Shown: positions 27,376-37,597, counted from the first letter of the stretch. The stretch is DNA of 40,198 bases from Candidatus Excrementavichristensenella intestinipullorum (GCA_018711685.1 DVHZ01000051.1:1-40198); one strand, 5' to 3'. Numbers and translations are program-made. Notes: a model not told the origin generated them from the sequence alone.

Positions 27376-29529
27376 ATGAACAAGGCAAAGAGCATTGCAA
27401 TCCTGGCGGGAGTGCTGGTGGTGGCGCTGCTGGGCTCCCTGGTAGCGGTTTACGGCATCCCCGGGCTGGGCGTAAACCCGGTGGCCCAGTCCATCAGCCT
27501 GGGCCTGGACCTGCGGGGGGGCGTATACGCGGTATACGTGGCCCAGGACCCGGAGCAGGAGAACTTTGAGGGCCTGCTCCAGAGCACCATATCGGTGCTG
27601 CGCAACCGGCTCACCGCCCAGGGCTTTACCGAGGCCACGGTGACCCGCCAGGGCACCGACCGCATCCGGGTAGAAATCCCCGACGTGTCCGATCCCCAGG
27701 AAATCCTGAACATCATCGGCACCCCGGCCCACCTCCAGTTCCTGGACGAGGAGGGCAACGTGGTGCTGGAGGGCGACCAGATCAAGACCGCTCACGCCGC
27801 CTATGAGGGCAGCTCTACCGTGCCGGTGGTGGCCTTTGAGCTCACCAGCCAGGGTGCGGCGGACTTCGCCCAGGCCACCGCCGACAACATCGGCCGGGTA
27901 ATCTACATCGAGCTGGACGGCCAGCTGATCAGCGCCCCCGTGGTGGAGGAATCCATCACCGGCGGCCAGGGCTACATCTCCGGCATGACCGACGTGGAGC
28001 AGGCCCAGGAGCTGGCCATGCTGATCCTGTCCGGGGCGCTGCCCCTGGAGATCACCCAGGACGAGGTGAGCGCCATCAGCGCCACCCTGGGGGTGGAGGC
28101 GCTGCAGACCTCCCTGCTGGCGGGGATCATCGGCCTGGGCCTGGTGATGCTGTTCATGGCGGCCTGCTACCGGGTGCCCGGCCTGGTGGCTGACCTGGCG
28201 CTGTGGGTATACGTGCTCATCGTGGTGTACGCCCTGTCGGTGGCCAAGGTGCAGCTCACCCTGCCGGGCATCGCCGGCATCCTGCTGGGCATCGGCATGG
28301 CGGTGGACGCCAACGTGATCATCTTCGAGCGGTTCCGGGAGGAGCTGCACCAGGGCTGCCGGCTGGAGGTGGCGGTGCGCCGGGGCTTCAAAAACGCCAT
28401 CACCGCGGTCATCGATTCCAACGTGACCACCATCATCGCCGCCCTGGTGCTGATGTACTTCGGCACCGGCTCCATCAAGGGCTTCGCCATCACCCTGTTC
28501 ATCGGCGTGGTGGCCTCCATGTTCACCGCGGTGTTCGTGTCCCGGTGGCTGCTCACCTGCGCGGTGTCCCTGTCCGGCGGGCATAACCTGGCCCCCTACA
28601 CCCGGCCCTACCGGGAGCGCCCCGCCGACGGCCGCTTCGCCAAGCATACCCGGCTGTTCGCCGGGCTGTCCGCCATCGTCCTGGCAGCGGCGGTGGTGCT
28701 CACCTGCTGCGGCGCGGGCATGAACCTGGGCATCGAGTTCACCGGCGGCTCCCTGCTGACCTATGAAATCGGCCAGCCCTACCAGATGGCCGACGTGGAA
28801 AGCGCCCTTCAGGAGCTGGGCATCAGCGAATATCAGCTGGCCAAGGCCGGCGACGGCCAAGAGCCCACCCAATTGCAGATACGCCTAAAGCTGCGGGACG
28901 ACAGCGACCAGCTCCACAGGCAGCTGGAGGACAGCCTGAAGGCCATCTATCCCGAATGCAGCTATCAGGACCTGACGTATGTGGGCCCGGTGTCCGGGCA
29001 GGACCTGATCGACAACGCGGTGAAGTCGCTGCTCATCGCCTTCGCCTGTATGCTGGCCTATATCGCCTGGCGGTTTACCCTGCTCTCCGGCCTGGCCGCC
29101 CTGGCGGCCCTGCTCCACGACGTCCTGATCATGTGCGCCTTCATGGCCTTCTTCCGGGGCCTGTTCCAGGTGAACAGCTCCTTTATCGCCGCCCTGCTCA
29201 CCATCGTGGGCTATTCCATCAACAACACCATCGTCATCTTCGACCGCATCCGGGAGCTGAACAAGTTCCCCCTCCACGCCAACCAATCCCGGCTGACCAC
29301 GGTGGACCTGGCGGTGAGCAGCACCCTGAGCCGTACCCTGAACACCACCATCACCACCCTGCTGCCCCTGATCTGCCTGCTGGTCCTGGGCGTCTCCTCC
29401 ATTCAGGAATTCGCCTTCCCCCTGCTGGTGGGGATGTTGGCGGGCACCTATTCCTCCGTGCTGCTCAGCGGCCAGTTCTGGGCTTGGCTCACCGACAAGG
29501 CCGCCAAGCGCAAGGCCGCCAAGGGCTAA
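27376..29529 (+). CDS. secDF: Fused protein translocase subunit SecDF
   Basis: 717 aa; SecD motifs (LGLDLRGGVYAVY, GMAVDANVIIFERFREE) and SecF motifs (NLGIEFTGGSLLTYEI, VGYSINNTIVIFDRIRE). Confidence 0.96.
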   Translation: MNKAKSIAILAGVLVVALLGSLVAVYGIPGLGVNPVAQSISLGLDLRGGVYAVYVAQDPEQENFEGLLQSTISVLRNRLTAQGFTEATVTRQGTDRIRVEIPDVSDPQEILNIIGTPAHLQFLDEEGNVVLEGDQIKTAHAAYEGSSTVPVVAFELTSQGAADFAQATADNIGRVIYIELDGQLISAPVVEESITGGQGYISGMTDVEQAQELAMLILSGALPLEITQDEVSAISATLGVEALQTSLLAGIIGLGLVMLFMAACYRVPGLVADLALWVYVLIVVYALSVAKVQLTLPGIAGILLGIGMAVDANVIIFERFREELHQGCRLEVAVRRGFKNAITAVIDSNVTTIIAALVLMYFGTGSIKGFAITLFIGVVASMFTAVFVSRWLLTCAVSLSGGHNLAPYTRPYRERPADGRFAKHTRLFAGLSAIVLAAAVVLTCCGAGMNLGIEFTGGSLLTYEIGQPYQMADVESALQELGISEYQLAKAGDGQEPTQLQIRLKLRDDSDQLHRQLEDSLKAIYPECSYQDLTYVGPVSGQDLIDNAVKSLLIAFACMLAYIAWRFTLLSGLAALAALLHDVLIMCAFMAFFRGLFQVNSSFIAALLTIVGYSINNTIVIFDRIRELNKFPLHANQSRLTTVDLAVSSTLSRTLNTTITTLLPLICLLVLGVSSIQEFAFPLLVGMLAGTYSSVLLSGQFWAWLTDKAAKRKAAKG

Positions 29530-29540
29530 AGCGCCAACCA

Positions 29541-29571
29541 AGGGGGAACCCGGCCGGGTTCCTCCCTTTTC
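29541..29571 (+). terminator. Terminator-like hairpin after secDF
   Basis: GGAACCCGGCCGGGTTCC perfect palindrome followed by TCCCTTTTC. Confidence 0.5.
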
Positions 29572-29580
29572 GTATCCAGC

Positions 29581-29672
29581 GGCCCCCTGCCGGGAGATTT
29601 TTTCCCCCGGCGGGCCCCTGCCCCGTCCTAACCGGCGGCCCCCTGCCGGGAGATTTTTCCCCCGGCGGCCCC
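29581..29672. repeat. Two direct copies of a ~37-bp hairpin-forming unit
   Basis: ggccccctgccgggagattttttcccccggcggg (29581) and ggccccctgccgggagatttttcccccggcgg (29637); each contains GCCGGG...CCCGGC. Confidence 0.85.
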
Positions 29673-29695
29673 ATTCTTCCCAGGAGGTGCCTTGT

Positions 29696-32062
29696 ATGCT
29701 GCGCTACGCGCCTCGGGGCGGCCAGCCCCAATGGCCCCGTCCCGACGATATGCCCGAAATCCTCTGGCAATTGCTGGGGGCCCGAGGGGTGGAATCGGCC
29801 CAGCAGGCCCAGGCCTTTCTGAACCCCGGGCCGGACCAGCTGCTGGACCCTTTTGGGCTCCAGGGCATGGAGGCGGCGGTTCAGCGGGTGCGCCAGGCCG
29901 CCCAGACCGGGGAAGCGGTATGGGTGTGGGGGGACTACGACGTGGACGGGGTGTGCGCCACCGCCATCCTGCTGAGGGCCCTGGAAGCCCTGGGGCTGAG
30001 CCCCCATCCCTACCTGCCCTCCCGGCACCAGGAGGGCTACGGCCTCAACCAGCAGGGGCTGCGCCAGGCCGCCCAGGAGGGCTGCCGCCTGCTGATCACC
30101 GTGGACTGCGGGATCACCGCAGTGGAGCTGGTCCAGCTGGCCGGGGAGCTGGGCATGGAGGTGGTGGTCACCGACCACCACCGTCCCGGCCCCCAATTGC
30201 CCCACTGCATCCTGGTCAACCCGCTGCTGGGGGACTATCCCAACCCGGGCCTGTGCGGGGCGGGGGTGGCTTTGAAGCTGGCCATGGCCCTGTGCCCTCA
30301 GGAGGCGGGGCAGCTGCTGGACCTGGCCGCCCTGGCCACCGTGGCGGACGTGGTGCCCCTGGCGGGGGAAAACCGGGCCATCGTCAGCCTGGGCCTGGCC
30401 CAAATGAACCGGGACCCCCGGCCGGGCATCCAGGCGCTGGCCCAGCAGGCGGGGCTGACCGGGCCCATCCGCGCCGGCCACCTGGGCTTTCAGCTGGGGC
30501 CCCGGCTCAACGCGGGGGGCCGGGTGTCCAGCGCCCGGCAGGCTTTGGATCTGCTGCGCTGCCCCAGCCTGGAAGAGGCCCTGCCCCTGGCCCAGGCCCT
30601 GGACCAGTGCAACCGGGAGCGGCAAGCCCTGGAGCAGCAGATTCTCCAGGACGCCCAGGCCCAGCTGGAGCAGACCGACCTGTCCCAGGCCTGGGCCATC
30701 GTGCTGGCGGGGGAGGATTGGAACGTGGGGGTGGTGGGCCTGGCGGCCAGCCGCCTGGTGGAGCGCTACCACCTGCCTACGGTGCTGTTGGCCTCCAAGG
30801 GCCAGGAACTCACCGGCTCCTGCCGCTCCATCCCCGGGGTGGACATCTTTCAGGCCCTCAGCGCCTGCGCGCCGCTGCTCACCCGGTTCGGCGGCCACCG
30901 CCAGGCGGCGGGGCTCTCCCTGCTCCCGGCCAACCTGGCCCCCTTCCGCCAGGCCCTCCAGGCCCACATCCGCTCCGCCTGCGATCCCCAGGTCCTGATC
31001 CCCCTGGCGGAGTACGACGGGGAGGTGACCCTGGACCAGGTGGACCGGGAACTGGTGGAGATGCTGGACAGGCTCCAGCCCTTCGGCTTCGGCAACCCCT
31101 CCCCGGTGCTGCGCTGCCGGGGCACGGTGGCCCAGGCCCGGCAGGTGGGGCGGGAGGGCGCCCACCTGTCCTTTACCCTGGCCCAGGCGGAAACCGCCCT
31201 GGGAGGCATCTTCTTCTCCCAAGGGCATCGGGCTCAGGAGCTGGAGGGCGCCCAATGCGACCTGCTCTTCTCCCCCAGCCTGAACAGCTATATGGGCCGG
31301 GTGCGGGTGCAGCTGGAGACCAAGGCGGCCCGCCTGGCCCAGCCGGACCAGCGATTGCGCCTTTCTCCGGACAAATGGGCCCTCCTTCTCCATGATTTTT
31401 TAACACAGGCGCTGTATAATGAAGCATTCCCCGCCGAAAACGGGTGGGACATGGAGGATCTGGCCCAGGCGCTGTCCGCCTCGCCCAGGGGGCAGCTCAT
31501 CCTGTGCGCTGGGGCGGAGCAGGCCGCCGCCCTGTGGCGGCAGTTGGCGGCTCGGGGTCTTGCCCCGGAGGTATGGGTGGGGACCTATCCCCAGGACAGG
31601 CGCTGTTGGAACGCCCTGTGCCTGCTGCCCCAGGGGCAAATTCCCCAGGGATATCGGGGCATATGGTGCCTGGGGGGGCCGGGCTGGCTGCTGGCTCCCG
31701 GCCGGGTGGCCCGGTCCGCCGGCCCCGCCGCGCCCTGGCTGGCGGAACTTCCCAGGGTGGAGGCGCTGCGGCGGCTGTACCAGGCGGCCCGGCGGGCGCT
31801 GGCGGCGCCCCTGAGCGGCCTGAGCGCCCTGGCCTTTTGCCGCAGCCTGGGGCAGGAAGCGGGGCTCTCCCCCGCCGGGTGCCTGGCCGGGCTGCTGGTC
31901 CTCGGGGATATGGACCTGGTGTCCTGGCAGGCGCGCCCCTTTCAGGCGGCCATGCGCCCCCTGCGCAAGGCGGACCCGGGGCAATCGCCCCTGTTTCAAC
32001 GGATAACCCTGTTACGCGGATGGGAGGTGGACGATGGTGAAACAGCCCCAACAGCCCTATGA
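29696..32062 (+). CDS. recJ: Single-stranded-DNA-specific exonuclease RecJ
   Basis: DYDVDGVCATAILLRAL, VTVDCGITA, VTDHHRPG (DHH), GGRVSSARQAL, FGGHRQAAGLSL (DHHA1). AGGAGG SD before ATG 29696. Confidence 0.93.
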   Translation: MLRYAPRGGQPQWPRPDDMPEILWQLLGARGVESAQQAQAFLNPGPDQLLDPFGLQGMEAAVQRVRQAAQTGEAVWVWGDYDVDGVCATAILLRALEALGLSPHPYLPSRHQEGYGLNQQGLRQAAQEGCRLLITVDCGITAVELVQLAGELGMEVVVTDHHRPGPQLPHCILVNPLLGDYPNPGLCGAGVALKLAMALCPQEAGQLLDLAALATVADVVPLAGENRAIVSLGLAQMNRDPRPGIQALAQQAGLTGPIRAGHLGFQLGPRLNAGGRVSSARQALDLLRCPSLEEALPLAQALDQCNRERQALEQQILQDAQAQLEQTDLSQAWAIVLAGEDWNVGVVGLAASRLVERYHLPTVLLASKGQELTGSCRSIPGVDIFQALSACAPLLTRFGGHRQAAGLSLLPANLAPFRQALQAHIRSACDPQVLIPLAEYDGEVTLDQVDRELVEMLDRLQPFGFGNPSPVLRCRGTVAQARQVGREGAHLSFTLAQAETALGGIFFSQGHRAQELEGAQCDLLFSPSLNSYMGRVRVQLETKAARLAQPDQRLRLSPDKWALLLHDFLTQALYNEAFPAENGWDMEDLAQALSASPRGQLILCAGAEQAAALWRQLAARGLAPEVWVGTYPQDRRCWNALCLLPQGQIPQGYRGIWCLGGPGWLLAPGRVARSAGPAAPWLAELPRVEALRRLYQAARRALAAPLSGLSALAFCRSLGQEAGLSPAGCLAGLLVLGDMDLVSWQARPFQAAMRPLRKADPGQSPLFQRITLLRGWEVDDGETAPTAL

Positions 32063-34283
32063 GGACGCCCTGCAGCTGGAGGAGCAAGACCCCCAACTCA
32101 GCGCCCTGCTGGCCAAGCTCAAGAAATTTCACCCCAACGCCGACCAGGCCCTGGTGGAAAAGGCGTACAACTTCGCCAGCCACGCCCACGCAGGCCAAAA
32201 GCGCAAGTCGGGCAAGCCCTACTTCACCCACCCCTACCGGGTGGCGGATATCCTGGCGGATATGATGATGGACGCGCCCACCATCGCCGCCGGGCTGCTT
32301 CACGACTGCGTGGAGGACTGCGAGAGCATCGACCAGGCCACCATTGAAAAGGAATTCGGCCAGGAGGTGGCCCTGCTTGTGGACGGGGTGACCAAGCTGA
32401 GCCGCCTGGACCTGACCAGCCGGGAGGAGCAGCAGGCAGAGAGCCTGCGCAAGATGTTCCTGGCCATGGCCAAGGACATCCGGGTGGTGGTGATCAAGCT
32501 GGCCGACCGGCTGCACAACATGCGCACCCTGAAGTTCCAAAAACCGGAGCGGCAGGTGCCCATCGCCCGGGAAACCCTGGACGTGTACGCGCCTCTTGCC
32601 CACCGGCTGGGCATGTCGGCCATCAAGTGGGAGCTGGAGGACACCGCCCTGCGCTACATCGATCCCCAGGGCTATTACGACCTGGTGGAAAAGGTGGGCA
32701 TGAAGCGGGAGGAACGGGAAAAGAGCATTGAAAACGTGATCAATGTGCTCAAGGAAAAGCTGGGCGAACAGGGCATCCAGGCCGAAATCGACGGCCGGCC
32801 CAAGCATTTCTACTCCATTTACCGCAAGATGCACCAGCAGCACAAGACCTTCGACCAGATCTACGACCTGATCGCCGTGCGCATCATCGTGGACACCATC
32901 CCCGACTGCTACGCCGCTCTGGGCGTGGTCCATACCCTGTGGACCCAGGTGCCCAACCGGTTCAAGGACTACATCTCCATCCCCAAGCCCAACATGTACC
33001 AATCCCTGCACACCACCGTGGTGGGCATGGGGGGCATGTCCTTCGAGGTGCAGATCCGTACCTGGGAGATGCACCGCACCGCCGAGTTCGGCATCGCCGC
33101 CCACTGGCGCTACAAGGAGGGCAAGGCCGCCGACCAGCTGGACAGCAAGCTGTACTGGCTGCGGCAAATTCTGGATTGGCAGAACGAGACACGGGACCCG
33201 GACGAGTTCATGGACGCGCTGAAGGTGGATTTGTTCAGCGACGAGGTGTTCGTGTTCACCCCCAAGGGCGACGTGATCGCCCTGGCCAAGGGAGCCACGC
33301 CCCTGGACTTCGCCTACCGGGTGCATACCCAGGTGGGCCACAAGTGCGTGGGGGCCAAGGTGAACGGGCGCATCGTGCCCCTGAACACCGAGCTGCAATC
33401 GGGGGACTTCGTGGAGGTGATGACCTCCGCCTCCTCTCGGGGCCCCAGCCGGGATTGGCTGAACATCGTCAAGACCAGCGAAGCCCGCAGCAAGATCCGC
33501 TCCTGGTTCAAGCACGAATTCAAGGACGAGAACCTGCAAAAGGGCCGGGATATGCTGGAAAAGGAGGCCAAGCGCCTGGGCTACCAGTGGCCCCAGCTGT
33601 GCAAAAACGACCTGGTGGAGCCGGTGCTCAAGCGCTACTCCCTCTCCTCCCTGGACGATCTGTACGTCACCGTGGGCTTCGGCGGGCTGTCCATGGGCCA
33701 GATTCTCAACCGGCTGGTGGAAAACTACAAGCGCCAGAACAAGGCGGAAACCGCCGCCCTGCCCGAACCGCCCAAGCCGGGCCAGGACCCGGCCAAGCAG
33801 GCCCGGGAGGAGGCCATCCGCAAGCAGGCCCACGCCAGCCACGGCATCATCGTGGAGGGCGACCCGGGGATGCTGGTGCGCTTCGCCAAGTGCTGCACCC
33901 CGGTACCCGGGGACGAGATCATCGGCTATATCACCCGGGGCCGGGGGGTTTCGGTGCACAGGGCCGACTGCGTCAACCGCAAGGACTTCGAGAGCCAGCC
34001 CGAACGGCTGATCCACGTGAGCTGGGAAGACGGCGACCAAACCGCCTATAACGCCGATATCCAGATCGTGGCCTACGACCGGGTGGGGCTGCTGGCGGAT
34101 ATCTCCGCCATGTTCGCCAAGATGGACATGTCCATCATCGCCCTCACCGCCCGCATCGATAAGAACGGCAATACCATCATCAACGTGACCCTGGGTTGCA
34201 AAAATACCCAGCAATTGGAAAAGATCATCAAGCAGCTGCTCAAGCGCTCCGACATCATCGAGGTGTTCCGGGTCTCCGCCTGA
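32034..34283 (+). CDS. rel: Bifunctional (p)ppGpp synthetase/hydrolase (Rel/SpoT family)
   Basis: HD domain (ASHAHAGQKRKSGKPYFTHPYRVA, LLHDCVEDC), synthetase (YSIYRKMHQQHKTFDQIYDLIAVRIIV), TGS (VFTPKGDVIALAKGATPLDFAYRVHT) and ACT. Confidence 0.97.
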   Translation: MVKQPQQPYEDALQLEEQDPQLSALLAKLKKFHPNADQALVEKAYNFASHAHAGQKRKSGKPYFTHPYRVADILADMMMDAPTIAAGLLHDCVEDCESIDQATIEKEFGQEVALLVDGVTKLSRLDLTSREEQQAESLRKMFLAMAKDIRVVVIKLADRLHNMRTLKFQKPERQVPIARETLDVYAPLAHRLGMSAIKWELEDTALRYIDPQGYYDLVEKVGMKREEREKSIENVINVLKEKLGEQGIQAEIDGRPKHFYSIYRKMHQQHKTFDQIYDLIAVRIIVDTIPDCYAALGVVHTLWTQVPNRFKDYISIPKPNMYQSLHTTVVGMGGMSFEVQIRTWEMHRTAEFGIAAHWRYKEGKAADQLDSKLYWLRQILDWQNETRDPDEFMDALKVDLFSDEVFVFTPKGDVIALAKGATPLDFAYRVHTQVGHKCVGAKVNGRIVPLNTELQSGDFVEVMTSASSRGPSRDWLNIVKTSEARSKIRSWFKHEFKDENLQKGRDMLEKEAKRLGYQWPQLCKNDLVEPVLKRYSLSSLDDLYVTVGFGGLSMGQILNRLVENYKRQNKAETAALPEPPKPGQDPAKQAREEAIRKQAHASHGIIVEGDPGMLVRFAKCCTPVPGDEIIGYITRGRGVSVHRADCVNRKDFESQPERLIHVSWEDGDQTAYNADIQIVAYDRVGLLADISAMFAKMDMSIIALTARIDKNGNTIINVTLGCKNTQQLEKIIKQLLKRSDIIEVFRVSA

Positions 34284-34299
34284 CCCCAGGCCCGGCCCC

Positions 34300-34400
34300 G
34301 CCGGAGGATTCCCCAGCCCCCGCCGGACGGTCCCCAGCCTGCGCTGAGGATTCTCCAGCCGCCGGAGGATTCCCCGGCCCCCGCCGGACGGTCCCCGGCC
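34300..34400. repeat. ~20-bp tandem repeat array (about five units), including two 40-bp double units with two mismatches
   Basis: GCCGGAGGATTCCCC[A/G]GCCCCCGCCGGACGGTCCCC[A/G]GCC at 34300-34339 and 34361-34400, with a diverged single unit at 34341-34360. Confidence 0.85.
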
Positions 34401-34446
34401 CTCCCAGGCGGTTCGTTTCCCATCGTTTCGTAAGGAGGTACGCCCT

Positions 34447-34896
34447 ATGCGGTGTGTGGTCCAACGGGTCAAGTGGGCCAAGGTGGAGGTGGAAGGCGCC
34501 CTCACCGGCCAAATCGGCCCCGGCTTTCTGGCCCTGGTGGGCTGTCAGGAGGGGGACGGCCCCCAGGATATGGGCTATATCCTGGATAAGCTGTGTACCC
34601 TGCGCCTGTTCGAGGACGAACAGGGCAAGATGAACCTGTCCATCGGCCAGGTGGGAGGCGCCATATTGCTGGTGAGCCAGTTCACCCTGCTGGGCGACGG
34701 CCGCCACGGCCGCAGGCCCAGCTTCTCCCACGCCGCCCGGCCCGAGCTGGCCCAACCCATGCTGGACCAGCTGGCCCAGGGCATCCGGGACCGGGGCATC
34801 CCCGTGTCCACCGGCAAGTTCCAGGCCCACATGGAAGTGAGCCTGCTCAACGACGGCCCGGTCACTTTGCTGCTGGACAGCCGAAAGGGGTTTTAA
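34447..34896 (+). CDS. dtd: D-aminoacyl-tRNA deacylase
   Basis: MRCVVQRVKWAKVEVEG, ILLVSQFTLLGDGRHGRRPSF, GKFQAHMEVSLLNDGPVTLLLDS. Confidence 0.96.
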   Translation: MRCVVQRVKWAKVEVEGALTGQIGPGFLALVGCQEGDGPQDMGYILDKLCTLRLFEDEQGKMNLSIGQVGGAILLVSQFTLLGDGRHGRRPSFSHAARPELAQPMLDQLAQGIRDRGIPVSTGKFQAHMEVSLLNDGPVTLLLDSRKGF

Positions 34897-34899
34897 GCC

Positions 34900-35532
34900 A
34901 TGACGCGCATCCAAACCATCCTGTGCGGCCTGTACGGGGAGAACGCCTACCTGCTGTACCGGGATTCGGCCCGGCAGGCGGTGCTCATCGACCCCGGCGA
35001 CGATCTGGAGGCCCTGACGCAGGCCATCGCCGCCTCGGGCAAGGCCCTGGGGGCCATCCTGCTCACCCACGGCCACTTCGACCACATGCTGGCCGCCCAG
35101 CCCCTGAAGGCGCGGTTCAACTGCCCGGTGTATATCCACGCCCAGGACGGGCCCTACCTGTCCAACCCAGCGCTGAACTGCTACGACAAGCGGGCCTCCC
35201 GGCTGCCCTTCGTCCCCTTCCAGGCGGACGAACTGCTGCGGCCCGCCCCCGCCGGCTCCCCCCTCACCGTGGCGGGGTACGGCTTCGTGGTGTACCATAC
35301 CCCCGGCCATACCCCGGGCAGCGTGTGCTACCAGCTGGAGGCAGAAAAGGCGCTGTTCACCGGGGATACCCTGTTCGCCCAGGGCTACGGCCGCATGGAC
35401 CTGCCCGGGGGCAGCGAAGGGGATATGGCCGTCTCCCTCCGGCGGCTGCTGGCCATGCCCCGGGACCTGATCCTCTACCCGGGCCACGGCGCCAGCGCCA
35501 GCCTGGGCCAGGCGGGGGATATGCTATGGTGA
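34900..35532 (+). CDS. MBL-fold metallohydrolase (glyoxalase II-like)
   Basis: LLTHGHFDHMLA (HxHxDH), HTPGHTPGSVCY, LFTGDTLF. Confidence 0.93.
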   Translation: MTRIQTILCGLYGENAYLLYRDSARQAVLIDPGDDLEALTQAIAASGKALGAILLTHGHFDHMLAAQPLKARFNCPVYIHAQDGPYLSNPALNCYDKRASRLPFVPFQADELLRPAPAGSPLTVAGYGFVVYHTPGHTPGSVCYQLEAEKALFTGDTLFAQGYGRMDLPGGSEGDMAVSLRRLLAMPRDLILYPGHGASASLGQAGDMLW

Positions 35533-36968
35533 GATTGCGCCTTGAAACCGATACCCCCGGCTTTTTCGGGGACATCTGCGAAGTGGTGCGCCTGTTCTGG
35601 CCCGGCGCGGCCATCGCCCTGGACCAGGGGGAAAGGGTGCTGCGCCATACCCATCAGCGCCAGGGCGATCAGTGGATCGAGCGCTGGCAGCTGGAAGAGC
35701 ACCAGGCGGCATACCAGGCCCCGGTAGTGGAAGGGGGCCTGGCGGAAAAGCGGTGCCTGAAGCGGGCGGTGAAGACCGGCTGCTTCCTGCTGATGCGCCA
35801 AATGACCGGCGTCAACCCGCCCTGGGGCTCCCTCACCGGCATCCGCCCCACCCGGCTGCTCTACGAGGCCCTGGGCCAGGGCATGAGCCTGGAGGAAGGA
35901 ACCGATTGGCTGTGCCGCACCTTTTTCGTTTCGCCGGACAAGGCGCTTTTGCTGCGAGATATCCTGGCTGTCCAGCGGGGCCTGGTGGAGCCGGGGCCCG
36001 GCCGGTTCGACGTGTACGTGGGCATTCCCTTTTGCGTCACCCGGTGCGCCTACTGCTCCTTCGCCTCGGGAGAGCTGGGGGACGGCCAGCTGGTGGAGCC
36101 CTATTTGGAAGCGCTGCTGCGGGAGATGGAGGCGTGCGCCCGCCTCACCGCCTCCCTGGGGCTCAGCCCCCGGGCCTTCTACATGGGCGGAGGCACCCCC
36201 ACCGCCCTGACGGCGGCCCAACTGAGCCGGGTGCTGGAGGCGGCCCGGCATCTGTTCCCCGACTGCGTGGAGTGGACGGTGGAGGCGGGACGGCCGGACA
36301 CCATCCAGCGGGCTAAGCTGCTGGCCCTGAAGGCGGCCGGCGTAGGCCGCATCAGCGTCAATCCCCAGTCCTTCTCCGATGAAACCTTGGCCCGGATCGG
36401 CCGGGCCCACACCGCCGCCGAAACGGTGGGGGCCTTTGAGCTAGCCCGGGAAATGGGCTTTGACAACATCAACATGGACCTGATCGCCGCCCTGCCGGGG
36501 GAGGACCTGTCCGCCTTCGCCTATTCCCTGGACCGGTGCCTGGCCCTGGCTCCGGAGAGCGTCACGGTGCATACCCTGGCCATCAAGCGCTCCAGCCGCC
36601 TCCACGAGGCGGGCTATACCCAGAGCGATTCGGGGGCGGCGGCCCGCATGGTGGACCTGGCCCGAAGCCGCCTTGCCGGGGCCGGATACCAGCCCTACTA
36701 CCTGTACCGGCAAAAGTACATGGCGGACAACCTGGAAAACGTGGGCTATGCCCTGCCCGGCCGGGCCTGCCTGTACAACATCGGCAACATGGAGGAAACC
36801 GCTCCGGTGCTGGCCCTGGGGGCGGGAGCCATCACCAAATGGCTGTTCCCCCGGGAGCGGCGCATCGAGCGGGCCCCCAACGTGAAGAATATCCAGGAAT
36901 ATATCGCCCGCGTGGACGAAATGGTTCAGCGCAAATATCACTTGATCGAAGGAGGAACCCACCCATGA
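35526..36968 (+). CDS. hemZ: Coproporphyrinogen dehydrogenase HemZ-like radical SAM protein
   Basis: VGIPFCVTRCAYCSFAS radical SAM motif, MGGGTPTALTAAQLSRVL, NLENVGYALPGRACLYNIGNMEE HemZ-type C-terminus; overlaps the MBL stop. Confidence 0.88.
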   Translation: MVRLRLETDTPGFFGDICEVVRLFWPGAAIALDQGERVLRHTHQRQGDQWIERWQLEEHQAAYQAPVVEGGLAEKRCLKRAVKTGCFLLMRQMTGVNPPWGSLTGIRPTRLLYEALGQGMSLEEGTDWLCRTFFVSPDKALLLRDILAVQRGLVEPGPGRFDVYVGIPFCVTRCAYCSFASGELGDGQLVEPYLEALLREMEACARLTASLGLSPRAFYMGGGTPTALTAAQLSRVLEAARHLFPDCVEWTVEAGRPDTIQRAKLLALKAAGVGRISVNPQSFSDETLARIGRAHTAAETVGAFELAREMGFDNINMDLIAALPGEDLSAFAYSLDRCLALAPESVTVHTLAIKRSSRLHEAGYTQSDSGAAARMVDLARSRLAGAGYQPYYLYRQKYMADNLENVGYALPGRACLYNIGNMEETAPVLALGAGAITKWLFPRERRIERAPNVKNIQEYIARVDEMVQRKYHLIEGGTHP

Positions 36969-37597
36969 AAAAATGCCTGACCGCGCTGCTGGCCCTGGCC
37001 TGCTGCTTGTGCCTGGCCGCCTGCCAGTCCAAGCAGGAGGAGGCGCCCATCTCCGTGCCCAACCCGGAGGTCACCATCACCCTCACCGACGGCGGCGTCA
37101 TCAAGCTGGAGCTGTACCCCAGCGTAGCGCCCAACACGGTGGCCAACTTCGTCAACCTGATCGAGTCCGGCTTTTACGACGGGCTCACCTTCCACCGGGT
37201 CATCGCCGGGTTCATGATCCAGGGCGGCGACCCCCTGGGCAACGGCACCGGCGGGCCGGACTACACCATCCTGGGCGAGTTCTCTGCCAACGGGGTGGAA
37301 AACAACCTGAGCCATACCCGGGGCGTGCTGTCCATGGCCCGCTCCAGCGACTATAACTCGGCGGGCAGCCAGTTCTTCATCATGCACGGCAACGCCACCT
37401 ACCTGGACGGGGAATACGCCGCCTTCGGCAAGATCATCGGCGAGGATACCCCGGACAACGAGAGCTACGCCACCCTGGACCGCATCGCCAATACCGCCAC
37501 CGACGCCAACGACCGGCCCAACATCGACTACGTCATTGAGTCCATGACCGTGGATACCAAGGGCTATAAGTACACCGTGGTAAAATACGAGGAATAA
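36965..37597 (+). CDS. Lipoprotein cyclophilin-type peptidyl-prolyl isomerase
   Basis: Lipobox leader MKKCLTALLALACCLCLAAC; FHRVIAGFMIQGGDPLGNGTGG, AGSQFFIMHGN. Confidence 0.95.
   Translation: MKKCLTALLALACCLCLAACQSKQEEAPISVPNPEVTITLTDGGVIKLELYPSVAPNTVANFVNLIESGFYDGLTFHRVIAGFMIQGGDPLGNGTGGPDYTILGEFSANGVENNLSHTRGVLSMARSSDYNSAGSQFFIMHGNATYLDGEYAAFGKIIGEDTPDNESYATLDRIANTATDANDRPNIDYVIESMTVDTKGYKYTVVKYEE

Noticed and set aside
31497-34505. 1002-aa minus-strand ORF
   Set aside because: Antisense to recJ and rel, whose catalytic motifs are intact; same codon-bias artefact, and it includes translated tandem repeats from 34300-34400.
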